Below, one piece after another: positions 12,631 through 25,803 of a stretch of 64,000 nt of DNA. Positions within the stretch are counted from its first letter, which is position 1. Each line of letters opens with the position of its first letter. Location: the NCBI RefSeq assembly GCF_000002425.4, contig NC_037265.1:1470835-1534834 (forward strand). Direction: 5' to 3'. The notes under the pieces were generated by a model, which saw only the letters and a program-made list of their open reading frames with translations, was not told where the DNA came from and did not search any database. A program made the translations under genes and the position numbers. The stretch is from Physcomitrium patens (taxonomy: Eukaryota > Streptophyta > Bryopsida > Funariales > Funariaceae).

Positions 12631-13500
12631 TGTGACTGTGCTAATACAGTCGACCTTAAGCTACTCTATGTGAAAGGTCTTATCCCATAATGCGTGCAAC
12701 TAGAGAAGTTCCGACACACGAGTGTTGATCATCTGTTCAAGGACAACCAAAACGCAATGCCGCAATATTCCACTGCCAAATCCGTCAGAATGTAACCATT
12801 CCCCAACACCGACCGACCAGCTGACGACTCCACTTCAAGACAGCTCAAAAAAACGCCACCAGGTCATCCCACACGCATCTACTCTCATTCGAAAGCGTAA
12901 GGATCTTAATGTGCACTCATCCCCTCAGCTGAGCACGAGCTCTCTCTCAACTTCCAGGTTCCGGCAAAATATCGCAGCAACTCACATCGCCAAACCAAAA
13001 CCGCGACTGACATCAAACGAAGAACGCATCACATTCAAACCTCGCGATCACAAATCCAAGATCAATATGCAAGGTCCCCCGATCCGAAAGCAGAACCTCG
13101 AACGAAGAGCTCTCTCACTTTCTCTCGCGCTCCCTCGCTCGCTGCTTCTCTAACAATCATAGCAGAAGCAGAGGGTTAGCTATGGCGTCCAACTGATGAG
13201 CGGAAGAGGACGTTCCCATGACTGGTCCCCACCATCGAAAACACGCTACTCCTATTTCTGTGAACTTTTTCTATTCGTAGGCTCTGCTTCGTCTCTCTGA
13301 TACTTCGTTGGCATGCACGAGTCTCTCTTCGACCATGGCCATGAAGCTTTCGGCGAGTGGAGCAGAGAGCGAAAGATCCATCGAACCATGTGGCCCTGGC
13401 TCATGTTCTTCCTGTTTGAACCCCCCTCCCCCCTCGCACTTCCAAGTCGCACTTTGGCGCAACGAGCTCTCTCACCGTTTGTTTACTTAACACCTTGACT
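12631..13500 (-). promoter_or_regulatory. Upstream region of the nodulin-like gene
   Basis: This stretch is GC-richer than its surroundings and lies 5' of the MFS start codon, so it should contain its 5' UTR and promoter. CT-rich tracts occur near 13110-13150 and 13420-13440. Open frames on the plus strand have low-complexity Ser/Pro-rich products and no recognisable domain. No TATA box was assigned. Confidence 0.35.
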
Positions 13501-13525
13501 CGACTTCGATAATTTCTTCGAAGCT

Positions 13526-13574
13526 CTATGGTCAACATTTTTATCGATAATTTCTTCAAATATGTTGACCATAG
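13526..13574. repeat. Perfect 13-bp inverted repeat (hairpin)
   Basis: CTATGGTCAACAT at 13526-13538 is matched by its exact reverse complement at 13562-13574, with a 23-bp loop. The loop repeats a TCGATAATTTCTTC motif that also occurs just left of the hairpin at 13505-13518. It sits where genic DNA gives way to AT-rich DNA. It could be the end of a small foldback element. Confidence 0.6.
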
Positions 13575-13599
13575 TGCAATGAACTCTCTTTTTGCATCC

Positions 13600-16440
13600 T
13601 ATTCTTACATGTTAAAGTATATAGTGCGTGTATGTATATAGTGTGTGTTTTATTTATTTATGGTCAACTTCCACAGTAGTTGGGTTGACTACGTAAAAAT
13701 AAATAAATAAGTATCTTACTAGTTGGTTGACTTGATACTTTTGTTTTATTACTCTGAATTATCTGATTAGAGTGCTTCATGTTGGAAACAATAAATATTA
13801 CAAAAGAAAACAACTTACTGAATGAGTCAAATATAAGTATTAGTTTTTGAAGATTTGTATTGGAACCTTGTTGGTAGTTTAGTTGTAGAAGATGGAGTGT
13901 TTGTCTTATTATTCTTGAATTTTTAGACTTTATTTTGGAATTTGGGTTTTCTGATGTCAAAATCAATATGTAAATGGTTGAGTTTAGAATGAATAAATTC
14001 ACATCTATAATGATTTTTATAGTTCTTATTAGAATAGATGTATCTTTTAAAAGGCTTTTATGATTTTGAAATAAATAAAAATGCAATATCCAGTATTTTT
14101 ATTTTGTTGATTGTGTCTCCTTTCTTGAACTAAAAAAGGTTTAAATTTGGATAGTTAATTTTAGAAGAAAACAAAAAACCCATTATTGTATAATTTATTA
14201 TAAAAATTAAGAAATATAACTAATTGTATATTTATAAATAAATGATAAAAAAGTATGTGTTATTAGTAATTGAACTTGCAAACATTACATGATTTTCTTT
14301 TTTGTTTTGAATTTTTTTTAAAACCAAGAGTCTGATTTTTAATAGATTATTATCAAACCAGCATGATAAGAAAACAATACATTACATTTTGAAACAGATT
14401 ACTCAATTTTATTTTTGAGATATGACACATTATTTTTAAAAAAGACAATAATTGTGAAGACTATAGTTTGCATCCGTACAAATGTAATTTATGTTATAAA
14501 ATATTTAGTATATTTTTCACAATAAATCTTATTTTTCTATTGTTAAATTAAAACATTCAATTCTTATATGCTTTTGATATACATATATAATTTTCTTTAA
14601 TGTGTAAAATTAAAACAATAAATACATACCTATAAAATTTTAGTAACATTTAAATTTAGCTACTTATTTCATTTATATTCATTTGAAAAATTGTAGGTAC
14701 TTGTAATTTATTCACATGTTACACAATATTTGTTGAATTTGTCATAATACTTACAAGAGAAATATTGATTGATATGATTTTTTAAGAATTCCAAATGATG
14801 TTTACCTCATGTAAAAAATAGAATAAAAATAAAAATAAAATTTTATAGTAGTTATTTATTTATTTATTTATTTTCTCTATATGCAAACTCAATAAAAACA
14901 TATAAAAAAGTATAAATAACATAGCTTTTACTGTAACCAATTGCAATATAACAAGTGAAAGTTGGAAACCTACTTTAAAAGTAAAATTAAAGTTTCAAAA
15001 ATACTAAAAGGTTTTGACATAAAAGACAAAAAAAATTCACACACTTTAAAAAGAAAGTCCTACAATGCATCATGGCTATTTTTTTAAAAAAAATAATTTT
15101 GAAATTAATGTAACGTTAAAATAAAGGAAGTCTCTAAAAAAAAATAAGATCCACAAAAAATAGTTAATAACATTCTACTGCAAGAAACAGATGTTAATAT
15201 CAACCCAAATTTTCTAATGATAAATTTTATTAGGTAAAATTAAGTTGATCATATTCAAGAAAAAAACATTGTAGCATTACAATTGTATTTTTTGTTTCTT
15301 GTTGTATCTGCAATTAAAACTAAAACCAAGATGCAATATCAAATAATAATGATGACAATCTCTAAAGTAAAAATCATACAAAATAATAATAAAAAAAAAG
15401 TTATAATCGTGTGCACGATTATTAAAAAATAACCGACTTCAAAAATAATAAAAGTTTGTTACGAAGGAATTTTTTTTTTGGGGCGGAACATGCAAGAATA
15501 ATGAAAATGGATGAACATTTACATCCAGAAACAGATTTCATCTATAAGTTCAGAAGGGTGTGATACTCGTGGCTGTTGATTCGATACTCGGCACACAACA
15601 AGAGTAATCTGGATCAGGACGTTGGATAAATGTATTCCCTCATGCGAAATTGCGTCGAGTTTTGGATGATCCCCTCCCTCCACTGCCCCCCATACATGGA
15701 TTAATTATTGAACCTTTGGCCAACTCTTTCTTTGTTTATTTATACTTTTTATTTGTGTTATAAGTCCTATTTCTTGATGTTTCTAAGCACGTGATTGGAC
15801 CAATAATGGCATTCATTTTGAATCACAACAAACACACCTGAATTGAATCGAAGCATTTGTTGGAATGCTCCATGTATGGCTCTATTATAAGAATACAAAA
15901 AGGTTACGTCAAGAACAATGATTTGTTTTTAGTGAATGTCAATGTATTTTTGTAGGGGAGTTGTTTTTTTTAACGATGACTTTATTTTATTTTTTTCCTT
16001 GATAAGAATAAATGAAACCAGCGTACAAATTTTGAAGTTTATATCCCTGACGATCATTTATTGCCTTTTTAAAGCCAACGTTAGTTTAGGAGAGAAAAAG
16101 ATAATATAGATATACATTACTTTACATTACTTTAAAACAGCATTGCTTGATTCCTATTGCAGTGCATTCATGTGCATAAATGAGCCTCTTTGGCAGCGTA
16201 GCTTCGTCGCATCTACTTTTGACAAATCATGGAAGTGAAAGAATCTCAGTCGGAGTAGAACAAATTAGCTCGAGGTAAACCCTCCGCTTCGAATAAAGCA
16301 CAGCACAACCTTGGATTTGGAATACAATTGCTAACCGAGATCCGAGATCGCATCGGTTGCAGCCTTCATTGCGTACGATCGATCTCGTCGATGCTGATGT
16401 AGAAGACAAGACAAAAGTCCCCGACATCGAACACCTCTTC
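13600..16440. other. AT-rich region without recognisable genes
   Basis: No gene can be supported. The stretch 13600-15470 is very AT-rich with poly-A and poly-T runs. A GC-richer island at about 15480-15720 has no convincing open frame. An open frame at 13664-14086 on the minus strand is Ile/Leu/Asn/Ser-rich low complexity and is not accepted as a gene. Confidence 0.4.
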
Positions 16441-16443
16441 ATG

Positions 16444-16734
16444 CTAATGCCATTCAATAAGTGTACAATTTGAAATAGATGAACTCAAAATTGTGGCAAC
16501 TTCTTCAATTTTATAGGGCATAAGATAAGCTTTACCGGTTAACATGCCTTGTGTGAGTAATTTACTTAAAGGTAGAATCCAATCAACTCCATTGACATCT
16601 AAATTGAATTTGCAACCTTTCTTACATAAAATTGCAGTTGATAATAAAGTATCACGTTCTCTAAGAATCCAATGGACCTCCTTCACAACCACAAGAATGC
16701 ATTTTTTTGTGGAATCTAAAACAATTAGATACAT
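16444..16734 (-). pseudogene. Possible downstream part of the Copia relic
   Basis: A 96-residue open frame lies just downstream of the Copia gag relic on the same strand, where a protease or pre-integrase segment would be expected. I find no catalytic motif such as DSG or the HxxxH-CxxC module. The link to Copia rests on position and orientation only. Confidence 0.2.
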
Positions 16735-17141
16735 CTTACTTGAGCCTCATGATTTGCTAATGCCACTATCATAGACTTGCATTTTCATTGAAGTTGAGAA
16801 GTTTATTCTTATCTCCTTGGATGTATACATGAACTACACTATTGATACGTATGTGATGTTATAATTGAGACAATGATACAATCATTATTTTTAAATTAAA
16901 TGATGCCTCTTGAGCTAAAAGAACAACAAAAATTCTAGCATTTACTATATTATTGCTATTTGTTTTAGGACATTCTACATCACCTTATTAATGTCTTTTT
17001 TTATCTATAAGCCTTATAAGTACTTCTAGATTTATCAATCTTAGGTTTTTATTTTTGTTGTAGGTGGTGCTTCTTTGACACTTGTTTTCTTCTTGCATAC
17101 AATATTAAAGCAGAAAATGGAAAATTAGTCTTTTCTTTCTT

Positions 17142-17732
17142 TCATATCTCCTCCTCAAGAAGAATAGATTGCACTACTTCTTCTATAATCTCTTCTCTTT
17201 TCCTCGATGCAATCGACTGAATAAGTGGATCCCAAGATTCTAGTAATGTAATAAGTATAAGAAACGCCATACTCTGTTTGTCTATTTTACTGCCAACTTC
17301 AATATATTGATCCCTAAGAACAAAAATCTCTCCAAAAAAAATCTCCATGGATTCTCTATCCACATATTGAAGATTATACAATTTCTTTATTGAGTATATC
17401 TAAGTAATAACTCTTGAGGGCTTGTGAATCTTAGCCAATATATCCCACATCTCCTTTATTGTATTATATTTGCATATGTGAGACAATTGCGAAGGCTTAA
17501 CATTGAGTGCAATGAACTCTTATGCTTTTGCTTCACTTAATTTCCATTTCAATTTTCCATCAATACTTGTAGGACATTCTAATCTTCTGTCTATATGCAT
17601 GTAGAGCTTACGGATGCGCATCAAATGTTTCATAATAAATGTCCATGTGCTGTAGTTTTTTTCATCTAATTGATTGATGCAATGATCCATTGAAGATGCC
17701 ATTGGCAAATATAATGAATACAATAGCAACAA
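17142..17732 (-). pseudogene. Ty1/Copia gag (UBN2-type) relic
   Basis: Two open segments belong to a Copia gag polyprotein. The first (17732-17520) has the N-terminal pattern of UBN2 gag: NYSTWTFIMKHLMR, then a segment ending in WKLSEAKA. The second (17381-17142) carries SMEIFFGEIFVLRDQYIEVG, then LITLLESWDPLIQSI and EEVVQSILLEEEI, the usual end of UBN2. About 140 bp between them are broken by stops. Downstream on the same strand a short ECPK-like remnant suggests a lost zinc knuckle. No LTRs were found and the element cannot be functional. Confidence 0.75.
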
Positions 17733-17887
17733 ATAAATATAAGAGAATAATTAATAAATGGTTTATAAAGTGTAATATTTGGGGAGTAGTAATACCAAGC
17801 TATATTGGCACAAAAAAAACTTGTTTTTATTGCCAACAAGAAAAAAAAATTGATTAAATTAAAATCAACTTCAAATAGAATCAAATT

Positions 17888-18016
17888 CTAGCTCCAACGG
17901 CTCTAACAACTATGACAGCTCTGATAGCTCTAGCAGCTCTAACAGCTCTAGCAACTCCAGCAGTTCTAATAACTCCAACAACTCTAGCAGCTTCAACAGC
18001 GATGGAGCTCCAGCAG
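17888..18016. repeat. Imperfect 9-bp tandem repeat (CTCTAACAG-like)
   Basis: About 14 degenerate copies of a 9-bp unit such as CTCTAACAG, GCTCTAGCA or ACTCCAACA run in tandem. The plus-strand reading frame gives an Ala/Leu/Thr-rich product, which I take as a by-product of the repeat. Confidence 0.8.
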
Positions 18017-18019
18017 TAC

Positions 18020-20880
18020 GCAAATCATTCATATTTTCATCTAATAAAAACATTCAATTTTTTCATTCAAAATTTGTTTAATAAATTTTCATCCAAAGTA
18101 ATATTCATCTAACTTTGATATCATGTTACAAAAATAAGATAAGTTATGAAAAATAATGAATACCATTTGTTGCAAACAAAATGTACAAGAAGCCAAAAAG
18201 GGGATGGCACTTCTAGTGTCTTAGTTAAGAGCTAATTAAGTCACAGCTTTTGGTACACATAATATGAGACATTCAATATATTCAACACAAGCTCATTATG
18301 ATTTGAGAAATAAAAAAACAAGAGTATTATACAAGCATTATTATTGTTGCATTTAACTCATTGAATTATTGTCTGCTTTTGAGCTTTATTCAAATAAAAT
18401 CCATGTGCTTATTAGATGAAGAATCTTGTTTTATGGATAAGTCTATCCTCATGGTATGTATTGTGTCATATATATTATTCATGATAATTAGAAGATTGCA
18501 TGATTTTCAAAAATTACATGATTACTGTTCATTTGTCTTTTGTTATTGAAAAAATAAAATATCGAAAGCTCTACAAAAAAATAAAAAATAAAAATCTTAC
18601 CTTCTATTTAGTTAGAGATTTCAATCAATCATTTAAAATGATTTCAAAAAAAATTTAAAGATTTTAGATATATTTAAATTTTAAAAATTACTTCAATAAT
18701 ATTTTTTTAATTTTATATATTTCATATAATAAATATATTTAAATTTTTTACAACTATAGGTAATAAATTACATTTTATTTATCAATAAATAGATTACATT
18801 TATAGTTTTTTTTTTTTTTTTTTTTTTTTTTAACCTTTCAGCACCAACAATAAATTCACATAATATAAAATTTCTGATAATTTTTTTCAATTAAATCATC
18901 AATTTTTTTGTTTCTTTCAAGATTCATATTTAAACTTGCCTAATTTCTATAACTGTATACAATAATTGTCTTTTAGGTATCAAAGAGAGAAAATAAGTTG
19001 AAATGTTTTCTTCTAGAAGATGCTTGTGGCATAATCTCCTTCTTGTAGATTAGTCTTAAGGTAATTTTCAACAATTTTTGGAGTTACTGAATTTTTTTAT
19101 TTCAAAAAATAAATAAACAATACAAATTTTAGAAGTGGATACTTCTAAGAAAATAATTTGTTAAACAATTCACAAAAAACTTGTCTTTTTCTTATGCATT
19201 ATCTTTTATTTTTCTTATTGCTTTCTCATAAATCTAAATGTGCATCATGTAGTAGTATTTTATTAGTGTTTAAGTTAATTTAAGTTAATAATTTAATAAA
19301 ATAATCAACAATAATAAGATAATAAGGAATTTTTTTTTGACTTGGATATGAATCATTATTTCAAATTTAAAAAGATTGACATGATTTTTAAATCTATACA
19401 TCTACTTTCAAAAGTCTTATGAAGATCTTGCACTTTATGAAGATATGTTAATTTTAAAAAGCCTTGGCTTTTGAAAATAATAAAAAAAAGGCCATTACAA
19501 GGATTACAATATTCTTTAATCATGATTCTTAACACAGCAATTTACAACTTAATTGTGATAATTATTAAAAAATAAAAAATATACATAAAAAATTAACAAA
19601 AAATTCATAAATATAAAAAAAATCATATCCTTTCATAGATCAAATGTAAATTTTATGAGACAATAATATTCATCGTATATAGTCAAGTCTTATAGCTCCA
19701 TTTGTAACTTTACTTAAAGCTCTATTTGAAGTACCATCCATAGTTCCCTTTTACTCTCTTGTATTTTTTTTCATAACTCAAACAAACAAAGTAAAACAAA
19801 ATACCTTCTAGCTAAAGCATTTCAAATTGGATTTATCAAATATGTCATGTTATGTAAAGTCTTCCTTGAGAATGCATCAGGCACTTAGTTGTGAAAAATA
19901 AATTAGAAATTATAAAAAAAAGGTCCTAACAACTCTAATAGAATCCTAAATTAATCTCAATTAAACCTTAACAATTCTAATTAAATCTTAATTAAATCTA
20001 AAAGAATTTTTGAAGAAATTGTAAAAGAAATATAAGGAACTTTACAATAAATCTTAAAGAAATCATAAATAAACATTAAAAAGCATAAATAATAAGAATT
20101 ATAAAAAAATAATAAAAATAATAAAATAAGCTCTAAAAAATAAATTCTAATTAAATCACAAATAATTTTTAATAAAATTCTAATGAAATCCTAAACAAAT
20201 CATGTAAAAATCCAAAAAAGCTTCTAATTAAATCTTAATAAAATCTTAAATAATTTTAAAGTAAAATCTTAGTAAATAATAATTAAATAATAATCAAATC
20301 TTAAAAAAAACATAAGTAAATCATAAATAAATCCTAACCAAATTTTCCTAGTAATTTTAAAATTTTAATAACTATTAATCAAATTGTTGATTTTGACTAA
20401 AGATTATTTTACATTTCAATCTTCAAACAAAGAATAAGTACACAAAATTTGAAAAAACCAAATTTACCAATTGAAAAAAAAAGAAAACTCTTAATACTCT
20501 CAAATGTAGCCATCATCTTTTTTAAACATGCATTTTGATTTTCTAGTAGTGATTACTCTTTGTCGAATTTTTCAATTGCATTCTTAATTAACAAAAATAT
20601 AGAAACCTAAGTCTATTATACACCTACAAAAATTTGCTTTAATTGAATGAACGGATTTCTTAAAATCACAAAAAATCTTATTGATTCCATAATTAAAATA
20701 TCTAAGATTTTAAACCAATCAAATTTCTATATTCTCTCATTTCAAAATTAATCAAAGAATTGAAAATATGAAAACAAATCAAAAAATGCTCTAAACATCC
20801 TTTCAAGAAGACATACACTATACTATATAGGGCAATGCCTCCTCCTCTCTCTTTATCAAAGAAAAGATAAATTTAATCAA
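18020..20880. other. AT-rich region without genes; poly-T and AAATC-type repeats
   Basis: No coding sequence is supported. A poly-T run occupies 18806-18831. From about 19920 to 20345 the motif AAATCNTAA (N mostly T, C or A) recurs at irregular spacing of roughly 10-30 bp, giving a cryptic A-rich repeat. Confidence 0.45.
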
Positions 20881-20884
20881 TTCC

Positions 20885-23800
20885 TTATATCAAAGATAGT
20901 CAATAATGTGAGGTTGCTCAATTCATTTAGTAATGATGTCAAGCTTGAATATCCTCTCATTTCAAAATTAATCAAAGAATTGAAATACCCAATTCTTATG
21001 GGAATGATATTAAGCTACTAATATCAAAGATAGTCAAATCTTTTGACAATATTGCCAAGTTTTGGCAACTCTACAAACTTCAAATAGTGAAAGATGTAAG
21101 GTTATCGAATTACTTTGGAAATGATGCCAAGTTTGAGCAATCTCTCATATTCAAGATTACCAAAGATGTGACATTAACCATTTTTTTTGATAATAATATC
21201 AAGCTTAACCAATTATTAATATTAAAGGTATTCAATAATGGTAGGACTTATAATAGGTTAAGTCAAAATTTTAGAATAAATATGTCAATAAAATTAACTA
21301 CATCTATATAATCTTAAATTTAAAATTCTTAAATCTATTATGTTTAAAGTCAAAATCCTAAAATTAAAGCCAAAGCAACTATATCTTTAAAATTAAGATA
21401 TTATATAACAAAGTATTTATACTATTAAAATTACCAACTTCAAAAATAGGAAGGTACATTACATTAAAATTGAAAAATAAAGGTGTCAAGAAATTAGAAA
21501 TATTTGCATAATTTAAACTTGTAAATAATAAGGTTTAAATCATAACCTTATCATTTATTTTACAAATTAAAGAAGTTAGAAATTTCATGTGTGTACTTAT
21601 AATAACCTTCTTATCTATATAAATATCTTATTTAGACTTAATTTTATATTTTTTATTAACTTGTGAGTGTATTATCTATTGATTTTTGACTTGTTTCAAA
21701 AGGTATCTTTCTAAGAATGCATTGACCATTCTTTTTGACAATGATGTCAAGCTTGAGTATCCTCTTATATCAAATTAAGTCAAAGATGCAATGGACATCT
21801 CTATGTTTAAGATAGTCAAAGATGAGAGGTTACCCAATTCATTTTACAATGACATCAATTTTTTGCATCTATTCCTATTGAAGGTAGTGAAAGATGTGAG
21901 ATTGTCTAATTTATTTAGTAATAATAATAAGTTTTTGCACATCTCCATATTTAATATAGTCAAATATGAGAGGTTATCTAATTCATTTAGTAATGATATC
22001 AATTTTTTGTACCTATTCATATTGAAGGTAGTAAAAAATGTGAGGTTGCCTAATTTATTTGGAAATGATGTCATATTTTTGTAATCTACTAAATTTAAGA
22101 TAATCAAAGATATTACATTAGCCAATAATTTTTATAATTATGTCAATCTTTTACACATTTTCATATTAAAGATAGTCAAAGATGTGTGGTTACCTAATTC
22201 ATTTAGCAATGATGTCAAGTTTTTCTACATTCCTATATTTAAGATAGTCAAAGATTTAAGGTTGCCTAATTCCTTTGCCAATAATGCTAAGCTATTATAA
22301 CTTAATATAGAAAAGACAATCAAAGGTTTAAGGTTGCCTAATTCCTTTGCCAACGATGTCAATCTAGAGCATCTATTTATATTTAAGTTTATCAAAGATG
22401 TGACATTGCTTAATTCATTTAGTAATGATGTCAAGCTTTTGGAATTTGATATATCAAAGATAGTCAAAGATTTGAAGTTGCCTAATTCATTTGGCAATGA
22501 TGTCAATTTTTTACACCATCCTATATTTAAGGTAGTCAAAGATGTGAAGTTGTCCAATTTATTTGGCAATGATGTCAATCAAGAGCATCCATTTGTATAT
22601 AAAGTAGTCAAAGATATGAGGTTGCCCAAATCATTTGGTAATGATATCAATATGGAGCATCCATTTATATTTAAGGTAGTCAAAGATGTGAGGTTGCCCA
22701 GTTCATTTGCCAATAATATCAAGTTTTTGCACCCTCTTATATTTAAGGTAGTCAAAGATGTGAGGTTGTTTAATTCATTTGGCAATGATGCAAAACTATT
22801 GCAATCTGATATATCAAAGATAGTCAAAGATTTGAGATTGCTGAATTCCTTTGGCATTAATATCAAATTTTTGTACCCTTCCATATTTAAGATAGTTAAA
22901 GATGTGAGGTCTCTGAATTCTTTTGGCATTGGTATCGAGTTTTTGCACCCTCCCATATTTAAGATAGTTAAAGATGTAAAGTTTCTGAATTCTTTTGGCA
23001 TTGATATTGAATTTTTACACCGTGTCATATTTAAGATAGTTAAAGATGTGAGGTTGCTCTAATCAATTGACAATGATGACAAGTTATTACAATCTGATAT
23101 ATCAAAGATAGTTAATGATTTGAGGTTGCCCAATTTATTTGGTAATGATATCAATCTAGAACATTCATTTATACTTAAGGTTATCAAAGATGTGATGTTG
23201 TCCAATTAATTTGGCAATGATGTCAAGCTTTTGTAATCTAATATATCAAAGATAGTCAAAGATTTGAGATTGCTCAATTCATTTGGCAATGTTGCCAAGT
23301 TTTCATACCCTCTTATATTTAAGGTAGTAAAAAATGTGAGGTTGACTAATCCATTTGGCAACGATGTCAATTTAGAGCATCCATTTATGTACAAGGTAGT
23401 CAAAGATGTGAGGTTGCCGAATTCCTTTGGCATTGATATCAAATTTTTGTACCCTCCCATATTTAAGGTAGTTAAAGATGTGAGGTTGTTCTAATCATTT
23501 GGCAATGATGACAAGTTGTTACAATGTGATATATCAAAGATAGTCAAAGATTTGAGGTTGCTCAATTTATTTGGCAATGATTTCAATCTAAAGCATCTAT
23601 TTATAGTTAAGGTTATCAAAGATGTGATGTTCAATTCATTTGATAATGATGTAAAGCTTTTACAATCTAATATATCAAAGATAGTCAAAGATTTGAGGTT
23701 GCCCAATTCATTTGGCAATGATGTCAATGTAGAATATTTATTAATATTTAAGGTAATCAAAGATATAAGGTTGCTCAATTTGTTTGACATTAATATTAAG

Positions 23801-23921
23801 GTTTTACATCCTCCCATATTTAAAATAGTCAAAGATGTGAGATTGCCTTATTCAATTGGTAATGATGTCAACATATTATAACTTGATATCAAAGGTAGTC
23901 AAAGATATGAAGTTACCCTAT
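20885..23921 (-). pseudogene. Distal decayed LRR array
   Basis: The same 72-bp LRR units continue for about 3 kb but with stops and small indels. Open pieces lie at 23832-23491, 23460-23206, 23028-22579, 22578-22225 and 22125-21844 (minus). Units at 20885-21230 are the most worn, and about 21240-21690 holds no clear unit. The total length could include an LRR array captured from a second receptor copy by unequal crossing-over. Confidence 0.75.
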
Positions 23922-25367
23922 TCATTTGTCAGTAATGTCAAACAGAAGCATCAATAGTAATTTTTTATAACTATTAATATTTAAGGTAGTCAAAGATGTA
24001 AAATTTCCAAATTCCTTTGGCAATGATGTCAAGCTTTTATATCCTCTCATATTTAAGGTGGTCAAAGATGTGAGGTTGTTCAATTTATTTGGTAATAAAA
24101 TAAAGTTAAAGCAATATCCTATGTCAAAGATAGTCAAAGATTTGAAGTTGTCCAATTCATTTGGCAATGATGTCAATCTAATGCATCCATTAATATTTAA
24201 GGTAGTCAAAGATGTAAGGTTGCTCAATTCATTTGGCAATGATATTAAATTAAAGCAATAACTTATATCAAAGATAGTCAAAGATTTGAGGTTGGCCAAT
24301 TTATTTGACAATGATGTAAAGCTAAAGCATCTATTTATATCTAAGATAGTTAAAGATGTGAGGTTGTCCAATTCATTTAGTAATGATGTCAAGTTTTTAT
24401 ACTCTCTTATATTTAAGGTAGTCAAAGATGTCAAGTTGCTCAATTCATTTAGTAATAATATTAAGCTTGAGCATCCATTCATATTTAAGGTAGTCAAAGA
24501 TGTGAGGTAGTCCAATTCATTTAGCAATGTTGTCAAGCTATAATAATCTGATATATCAAAGATAGTCAAAGATTGGAAGGTTTCCAATTCATTTGGCAAT
24601 GATATCAATCTAGAGCATCTATTCATATATAACGTAGTCAAAGATGTGAGGTTGTCCAATTGATTTGTCAATGATGTTAAGCTAAAATATTCATTCATAT
24701 TTAAGGTAGTCAAAGATGTGAGGTGGCCCAATTCAGTTGGCAATGATGTCAAGTTTGAGCACCCATTCATATTTAAGGTAGTCAAAGATGTGAAGTTACC
24801 TAATTCATTTGGCAATGATGTCAAGCTTGAGCATCCATTCATATTTAAGGTAGTCAAAGATATGAAGTTGCCCAATTCGTTTGGCAATGATATCAAGTTT
24901 TCACACCCTCTCATATTTAAGGTAGTTAAAGATGTAAGGTTGCAAAATTCATTTGGCAATGACATCAAGTTTTTGCACCCTCTAATATTTAAGGTAGTCA
25001 AAGATGTAAGGTAGCATAATTCATATAGCAATGATATCAAGCTGTAGCAATTTGATATATTAAGGATAGTCAAAAATTTGAAGTTGCCTAATTCATTTGA
25101 CAATGATGTCAATCTAGAACATCCATTTATATATAAAATAGTCAAAGATGTAAGATTTTCCAATTCTTTTGGCAACGATGTTAAGCTTGAGCATCGATGC
25201 ATATCCAAGGCTATCAAAGATGTGAGGTTGCTCAATTCTTTTGACAATGATATTAATCTTAGACCAAATACTAAAAAATATCTTAAATTGACAAAATATC
25301 TTGTCAATTTCAATAATTTTTTCAATTCATCACTTGATATAACATCACCATTATTATAAATTAACAA
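23922..25367 (-). pseudogene. Proximal LRR block of the PNL pseudogene, open for 481 residues
   Basis: This is the longest undamaged part of the receptor: 481 residues with about 19 LRR units of 24 residues (72 bp). The consensus is LTSLPNELGNLTSLTTLNM followed by x-GCSS. Two unit types are visible: one with SLTTLNM and a GC pair, and a rarer one with SLTIFDIS and a YC or CY pair. In NLRs the LRR domain recognises ligands or modified host proteins and holds the receptor inactive. The open frame has no recognisable domain beyond the LRRs, so it is treated as part of the pseudogene. The antisense strand also stays open over long stretches because the repeat is uniform. Confidence 0.8.
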
Positions 25368-25803
25368 TTGAAGTGATGAATAGCATGTACTTTTTATTTA
25401 TTTTAATATCTTCTTATTTATATTATTATAATACAATCCTTCTAACTATGACACAACATGAATCAAACATACCACGAGATTAGATTCTTTGTATTAAGAA
25501 GTCAACTTCATATATAAACAAGTTTCAAGATAATACAAATTATAAAAAATTAACTAAAAAACTTGCATCAACATGCACTTGTAACCTATATATAAATACA
25601 AAATGATAAAATTATATCACATCTCTAATCTTCAAACCTTCATTCTTGTTCATCATTATTAATTCTATACATGCTATTTGGATGATGGCTAAGTCTATTA
25701 CCTTTTTACTAATTCCATCAAATGCCACTTCATTTATGTTCCATATTTGTGTATCCTTATACTCTATTTTTGTTTCAAGCATCTTTCTATCTGTGTCTCA
25801 ATG

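Noticed and set aside
12722-13153. 143-residue plus-strand open frame upstream of the nodulin-like gene
   Set aside because: Ser/Pro/Thr/Arg-rich low-complexity product in the promoter region of the opposite-strand gene. No domain or splice context.
22334-23062. 242-residue plus-strand open frame with repeats of a VKDVRLPNSFGNDV type
   Set aside because: It is the antisense of the LRR array. The 72-bp unit happens to lack stops on the reverse strand. The minus-strand reading gives true LRR consensus.
24718-25359. Further plus-strand repeat proteins opposite the LRR block
   Set aside because: Same antisense effect of the uniform LRR unit.
20885-25367. Regular short repeats that might suggest a CRISPR-like or satellite array
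   Set aside because: There are no unique spacers, the units vary like coding LRRs, and the genome is a plant nucleus.
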